From assembly GCF_000002075.1 (NCBI RefSeq), contig NW_004797323.1, positions 1,422,333 to 1,486,332 on the forward strand: a stretch of 64,000 nucleotides of DNA. The letters are read 5' to 3'. The position numbers and the translations under genes are program-made. This stretch comes from Aplysia californica. Lineage: Eukaryota; Mollusca; Gastropoda; Aplysiida; Aplysiidae. Shown here piece after piece: positions 46,801 through 54,600 of this stretch (positions within the stretch are counted from its first letter, which is position 1; each line of letters begins with the position of its first letter). The notes below the pieces were generated by a model. It did not search any database. It was given only the letters and a program-made list of their open reading frames with translations, and had not been told where the DNA came from.

Positions 46801-48447
46801 ATAAGCCGCCTTTGCCCATGCCTCACCACAACTGATGCTCCAGATCCAGGAAAGAGTCAAAGATAACATCCAGCGGACTCAAGTCTGTCCCCACACACGT
46901 CTGGCCTTCCTCTCGCCACAAACAGACAGTCTGACCACCTGCTGAAACATTGAGGAAAAATAACAGTCAATGAATGGTACTACATGTTCTAAAAACTGCT
47001 GATGTCACATATTATATTAGGTAACACAGAGTAAATCATTAAATCTGAAAAGCTGGGTTTTTCTGACTCAAATGTACGGATTAAAATCCATATTAAAAAT
47101 ACCATAAAGTGGGCACCAAACAAACACCATAAATGAAAACTTGAAAAAAAGTAAAACAACAGCTCCAAAGCAGTATAAATCTTGGAACATGGAGCTATCA
47201 TTTAGCGGTTTGCTGCCTACCATGAGCAGAAAGTTATATTGTTTAAAATGTTGGCAAAATTGCGAACTTGATAACCGCTATCACTGAATCTGTCTCCAGG
47301 CAAGTTGACTCCTATGGTCCTGAGAGGAGAAGCCACAGAAGGCTGATGAGTCAAACCAGCTACAAGGCACAAAATCGCGTGAAAACCGAAACTTTGAGAA
47401 AGGGGGAAAAGAACAAATCGTCGCCTGAGTACAACAACCTTGTAACCCACACAATAACAAAAAACTTTTTTTTGCCTTTTTCTACTAAATGTAACGTTGC
47501 CGATTTTGTGTCAAATTTGTAGACATGTAGCTCAATAAACATTGCCAGTGGAACATTCCAACTTAAATTTTTAACAAACATTGTTAAATGAATTGACAAA
47601 GTTTTTTCCTTCTCCAGTAAAATTTTGTTTTTGTGGGATACAGGGTTGTTGTACTCAGGCGACCAAATATAAGAACTGGCAAATAATTGCTTATTTGTGT
47701 TGTTGACCATGGAGTACCAATATAGTGACAAAGGATTCTCAGACGTTGAAATCTCCAGACTGAAATACAATCAATCCAACAATATCCAAAGAGGATTAAA
47801 AATATTTGCAATCGAAAGAAACTGAGAGATAACTAGGATATCGTCCGCGGAGAATTCTAACCATCCAACTCCGATTTAGTAAATTTTGCAGGAGAGACAA
47901 AAAACTGAATTCAAAGGCTCTTATGGGGATTTACCGTCTTTAAATGCGCTAGACTGGAATACATGACTCTACTTTTAAGTATTTAAAACAAAATTACCGA
48001 AATTTTATTATTTTAAGTCCTAAACCAGAGTTATACGGATAGACCGCTCAGTTTTGGATTTCTAACCGTCCAAGTGTCGACGAACGAATTGTTCGTTTAG
48101 AATTCTCCAACCCGGCGGGGACTCCACACGCTTCGTTACGTCTAACTCAGTCATCGTGACACGTTAGCGTTACCGAACAACTCGAAATGACTACACCTGC
48201 AGTCAATCCAATAGGAAACCTACTATAAAAGTTTTAATTAGTACTACATAGTACTGTAGATCTAGAATCTAACAATAATACTGTTATTATATCTAACACT
48301 GAACGTCGCACTTTATTTCCACATAATTCTAATTAGGCAATGGGCTTGTCGACAGATTAAGTGCGTCCTTAAGTTTTTACTATAAAGCTACTATTTGATC
48401 CTCCATTCTCAAGGAAATTGTGAGAAGGATTGGTTTCTTGTCTAGCT

Positions 48448-48518
<71 letters not shown>

Positions 48519-48567
48519 AGAGAGAGAAGGGGGGAGGGACTGAGAGAGAGAGAGGGGGGAGGGGTCT

Positions 48568-48648
<81 letters not shown>

Positions 48649-51600
48649 GGGGGGGCAGAGAAGAATTTCCGTATACTAATTGTCTTCATGGAGCTTCTTT
48701 TATGGCTAGATCTACTTTTTTCCTGTTTGAAGTGCAGATTCTGTCGCAGTGCTTGCTCCTAATCACTAGCATAATAGTTCTTTCATTTATCATTTTCCTC
48801 CATGTTTTCCTGTCCTCGGTTATTTCTTCATAGATGCTGACATCTACTCAAAGCTTAGGTAATCTGTTTTTGCAGATGTCTTTGTACCTCAGTTTTGACC
48901 TTCCCCTTGGTCTCTTTCCCTGGGCAAGTTGTCCATAGAGAAATTGCTTCGGAATCCGGTTGTCGTCCATTCTCTTGACATGGCCCAGCTATCTCAATCT
49001 TCTTAAACACAGGATTATTTGTAGGGTTGATTCATTATGAGCGACAACAGCAGCATCATCGGCAAAGAAAAGGTCTCGTATTCTTGTTTGGTTTTTTGAT
49101 TTTGGTCTTGGCTCGAAGTCGAGCAAGATTGAAAAGCCACCCATCAGTTCTCCAGTGGAAGAAACTGAAATGCTTGTAACTCTAAAAACATGGTTTAACT
49201 TGGTTGGAAGACTCTAGAAGTAATATGATTTTTTTAAAGCTCAACTAAACCTCATATAATGCATCCCCATCTAAAGTATGGCCTAATTAAATAACACATT
49301 TTACATAGAAAGTCATCAAGATGAGGTACGCCATAGCAGCATCCAGTGTCAACAGGAATGAATTATCCTCTTGTCCAAGCACCATTATGAGGCTTTAAAA
49401 TGCTCTACCCAATGAAGCTAAAGCTCTGGTTAGCTAAAAATAAACTACATAAACCAAAACACAATACACTGCATATCAAATTAGACTTAACCGTGGGTTT
49501 TAACTTGCACACTGGTGACGTACTCAATTCTAGATTGTCATAGAACTTGTGGTAAGCAGATGGCACAACAGACTTCATTTCTTGCATTTGTTATTAAAGT
49601 TCTCTATGGACGAATTAAACTTTCTACCGTGGTACAGAGGCAGTCCCTTCATGTCTTTATGGAGAATGTCTGTGGACTCGTCGCGCTTCAAAGGCAGATG
49701 TGACCAGTCATCATCAAATCCCAGTTTGTATTTAATTTGACCATCTGGTGTGTAAACTCTGGTTGGTTAGTTTGATGAAATCAGAAAAGATACAATGAGT
49801 CAAATACTTGACTCCATATGGCTTCACTTTCCTACTATCTTCCATTAGCCTGACATAATCAGCAGGGTAGTAGATGTGCTGTGAGCACTGTCCAACTCCA
49901 TCTGTGTATAGCCTTTCTCTAGGAATTTTAATGTTACAGTTTTACCATTGACAGAGCTGAAATGTAGCAGTGCAGAACTCATTGTGACTTTGCAGTTCGG
50001 ATACAACAACATCCATCTGAATATAATGATCTGGAGTCAAATCAGATGACAAAAAATCAGCCACACAAGGAGCAAATTTATTTGCAGTCAGAGCACCTTC
50101 GAATTCATTAGAGACATAACATACACAGTCCTTGCTCTGTAGTTCCTATACTGTGAAATTGTGTACATTCAATTTTGTCTTGTAGTACAAAGCAGAAGCA
50201 TTGGTGCGTGGATATAGCAGAACTGATTGCTGGTCTGTTTTGATGTATTTGATTTTGGGGCTGCCAATGCAGTTTTTCTTGCCTGCTGTCTTTATTGTAT
50301 GCCCCCTCTTCCACATTCCCCTCCTCAAAGCCCACACAAAGATCACACCTATCTTTTCGAGGATGGAACAAAGACAGGTTCATAGCATTGATCTCCTCTT
50401 TAAACTTGAAGGTAGAAAGAACCCCCCCCCCCACACACACTCATACTTTTCTTTATACAAACGGCGGTACACTGCCTGTAAGCTCTGGAAAACAGGTTCC
50501 AAGTATAACTTACTGGAGTCCTTCGGCAATAGTGAGATGGCAACTTGGGCAGATCACGAAGAAACTGTTTAAATACCTTTGATGCTGTAGTCTCCTCCCT
50601 AACCCCTTTTCTCTGGTCTGGAACCTCACCCTCTGCTACACCCAACCCACATGTGAGAACAATGTGAACACACTAGTAACAAAGTACAGGACTTAAGAAG
50701 AAAGCCGTGCACACTTTGACTCTGGCCCCATTCACTCGCAGATGGTACTTCATGGACTACGATCTTCTGCTTTCTCTTTCCTTTTTCTCCACAGGCTCGA
50801 CACAGTCAACCAACCCTTTAACAAAAGCAGCCTTTTCTGATTTAACATTTATTTATAATCAAACGCCTCCTTCAGAGCAAAACGTTATCGCCGTGATCCA
50901 CAATGGCGGGCTACCTAAACGAATTAGACGGTTAGAATTCTTCAGTCACGGAAGTCAGTCGGAATATACGGTTAGAATTTCTCTTTAAAACAAGACTTTT
51001 GTTTGTCAAAATTGTTCTAGATTTTAATAGGACGTAGCCATTCATTATGTCGATCTATTTTAAGGAAAAAAGCAATTCGAGAAAATTTCGAGTTAGACGG
51101 TTAGAATTCTCTGCCGACGATATGATTTCTAGAAATTTGTTTGGTAAAGTGTTTTACGGTGCTCGCAACTGCATAAGGTCATATGAGCGCGCGGGACACA
51201 CCTAATACGTTCAGTTGGTAGGAAATTTTGAATTTTGCCTAGGTGGCGCCGAAGCCTACTCTTATCGATTTTAGACCATCAAGGAATCTTTAACGTGCGC
51301 AACTTGCACACGGGCCCTCCGGGATTTTTCGCCCATGTCCGAGAAGGCTGGGTGTAGATCTTTCCTACCAGAAGATCAGGGGTGTGGCTGAAAGACAGCA
51401 GTAAGAAGAAGCGAAGGAGTATCAGTAGAAAGGCTGCAGAAAGAATCAGGACCCCAGAGGAAGGGGCAAAGGAGGTGAGGGGGTGGGGGCAGGAAGAGGA
51501 GACGAAAGCAGACGACAGAACATTGCTAGAGAGCAGGAAATGAGGTGAAAGGAGACAAATTTAGAGAAGAAAATTTTTCGGTCGCTATCCGGATTCGAAC

Positions 51601-54600
51601 CCGGAACTTTTGAATGAGAGGCCAACACCTTAACCTCCAGGCCACGAGAGCCCCCTTTCTAGAAATAATTATGAGACTTCAATTTCAACAAATCAATCTA
51701 GAAAAATATTTGATACATTTTTCTAGAAACGGTTTTAGACATGCAGTCTAACCAAAATGAGCTATATCTAAGAATATATTTATAGAAAGGATTCTGAGAC
51801 TCAAATCTAAAGAGACTGAGGTAAATGCAAACCAATGTGACATTTTCTGGAAAAGATTTTTGATTTTTTAGGATGCACCATATCAATATTAAAAGCAGAA
51901 ATGAATAAATGAGAAACATGAACAACTCTACAGAGAAATACTCACGGTCAGTTATTTGACTATAATAAGTTATTTGCAGCTCCTTGAGAAAAACCCGAGT
52001 TCTATCTCAGAATCCACATGCAACACAAAAACATTCAAACTATAGAGAAACAAGATGAAAAGTCGCATTTGACACAACCTCATTTTGACAAGTATAACCA
52101 AGACTATTTGAAAGAAAGTCTCTGTATAATACATTTTTCCTGAACAACAAAAATATTAGACAGGTTCCAAATAAAACAGTGAACCTCATTATCAACTCAC
52201 TTTTCTTGGAACCCCGAGGGGGGGTGTGTTTCTGAGAAACTTCCTCCAACACTTTGGTGAGGTTCCTCCTCTGCAGTGCCCTCTGACTCCCAACAACGGT
52301 CTCGTTGAAGGAAACGTGATGCTTTCTTTGTGAGCTGGAGACCACAGGAGCTGCTTTGGGAGGACTCTTGGACTTCTTCTGGAGAGTTCTAGAGGCTGAC
52401 TGCTGACTCTGGTTCACAATGTTGAAGGTTTCATCTGAAGCCTGCAGTATGGATATGTGAATATATCGAGCACACACAGGAGACACGAGAGGGAAACAAA
52501 TAAACATATTTAGGAGTATGTTGTCTGACAGAACAGGAGGAGGCAAGTTGATAAAAGCACGATCCTATGTAAAGCATGCCGGAAGTGTGGTTATGTTCAC
52601 ATAACAGCAACTAGATAAGAGCAACCTCTGCCTAACAGCAACATAAGCTTGTGTAACCAAATATTTCTTCATAAATAACCCCTTTAACAGCAAGCTTTTC
52701 CTCTAGCAGCAACCTTCATTGCCATAAATTGTCGGACAATTTTTTTTTTGACAAATCAAAAACAGTGTGAGCAATGAGAATGGACTATACTTTCAGTGTA
52801 TATTCATCGAGGGCCCTCCTCTCTCACTTGCCACCTGAGGTGCATGCTAATATAATAGCTGGAGATCGTTGTATAATTAAGTCAAACATGTCAACAAAAA
52901 CAAAGAAGTAAAGGTTTGGAAATGTTGCCCCTGTGGTGTAAGGTAATAGCAACAAGGAAGCAGCAAACAGACAGACATGGAAGAAGAAGATGGACAGACA
53001 ATGACACTCAGAACTAAAAACTGAACCTAGAAAAGAAAAAGAGTAAAACAATGAGTAGGTGTAATGATACAGATAGAGCAGTATTTCAAGTCAAAGGGAA
53101 AAAAAAAAGCGGAGCAGATGCATCATGTAGAGATCTAGCCAAGGCTTACTCCCGAAAGTGGAGGAACAAAGGACAAGCCAAAGGGGTAAAAGTTAAATTG
53201 GAATCCCCCCCCCTTCCCCATTTCCAATTGCATGATTTAGTGCACAAATCTAGAGTAGCAGTGGGGTCACAGTTGGGGGGTACAATTATTATGTTTTAAG
53301 ATGACTGAGAACAAAAAAACTATGTGATCGTTGGGATTCATGTTCAACTTTTGACGTCAAAGGTGAATGGGGAAAGAACAGTTGCTTACCATATCCACTG
53401 AAGACTCATCTTGCTGTCCGAACTGTCTGTTCCCTCTTCTTGTCTTCTTTGTCTCGCAGTCTGTTTGAAGGATTTTATTGGCACTGCGGCGGGGAATGGA
53501 AAGCTTTCGCTGTGTTTTCCGAGAGGAGTTCGCCTCTGCCGAGCTTTGACTGGCATTCTCAGCAGTTGACTTTGACAACGCTTTTTTGCCTTGATGAGAA
53601 GTTCGCTGAGCCGAAATGCGGGACTGAGACTTTGAGTTTGGGCGTTGTTTACTGTGCTGAGAGTTTAAAGTTTTTGTGTTCGACATTTCAACACATTTTG
53701 TTATTTTGGAACTTGCAACCTTGGTGGAGGTTTGCAGAAGAGAAGAATCTCCTTGTTGGGGAGAATGGCTGGAGAACCAGAAGTCAATGGGATATTGTCT
53801 TTGCTTCAACATTGACTCTGGTGTCGACAGCAAACTTACATTTCTGAGACGACTAGGTCGTTCCCGAGAAGAACTTAGGTCCTTTGCAAAAGTTTTACTG
53901 GAATTTTGTTTTCCTGGTTTTGACATTTTTTTGCCTACACTAGAGTCACAGCTTAGGGTATCTTTTCTCTTACTGGAATTCAGCATCGCTGATTCTTTTT
54001 TACTTTTTGGAGAATTATTTTGAGAGACTGGGCTTATGAATTCTTTTTTGTGAGAGGAACTCACTCTTCCAGATTTTGGAGACACTTTTTTATCATGATG
54101 TGAAGTGCTCTTGGAGTTGGAGCCTGCCTGTGCTTTTCTGCGTATTGAGTTCGATGTGCGAGCATCAGAAATTTCAGCACGATGAGTTGTTCTGGAGCTA
54201 GCTGCCAGAGGGGATGTTTTTCGACTGTGAGAGACACCATCAGGAGAACGTTTTGGAAACCTAAAATCTACAGGATATTGTCGTTGTTTCAACATAAATT
54301 CTGGTGTAGACAGCAAACTTTTGTCTCTGAGACGACGGGGTCTTTCTGTACTATCACTTTCGTTGAAACTGGCGCTTGGCATACAGGACTTTTTAGTCAA
54401 CACTTCAGATTTCCTATTCAATTTAGAAGAAGAGTGTTTTCGCAGTCTGTTTGAACTTTTGACACTGTCATCTTGGTGAGGTTCCTCGACTAAAGGTGTT
54501 GCATCAGATGATGTAGGATGCTCTGAAGTACTTTCCAATTTAGCTTTTTTGGCAGGGGAGATGCCAGGGACCTCATGACTGTGATGGTCTTTCCGATGTC

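Larger units (their letters stand above)
47838..51123 (-). mobile_element. 3.3-kb TIR DNA transposon with nested insertions
   Basis: The left end CGTCCGCGGAGAATTCTAAC and the right end, reversed, CGTCGGCAGAGAATTCTAAC are each bounded outside by ATAT, a possible 4-bp target. Extra GGTTAGAATTCT-like phrases lie inside both ends (right: near 50930 and 50970; left: near 48060 and 48095), like subterminal transposase sites. The - strand carries transposase remnants (49500-50648). A (GA) microsatellite and a LINE fragment lie inside, and a SINE was inserted 13 bases outside the right end. Inside an intron of the - strand gene and in its orientation. Confidence 0.75.

Noticed and set aside
48369-48689. 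106-codon frame of Ser-Leu repeats
   Set aside because: Translation of the (GA)n microsatellite.
51580-51655. tRNA gene on the - strand
   Set aside because: The cloverleaf-like region with A and B boxes is the head of a SINE with target duplications, not a free-standing tRNA.
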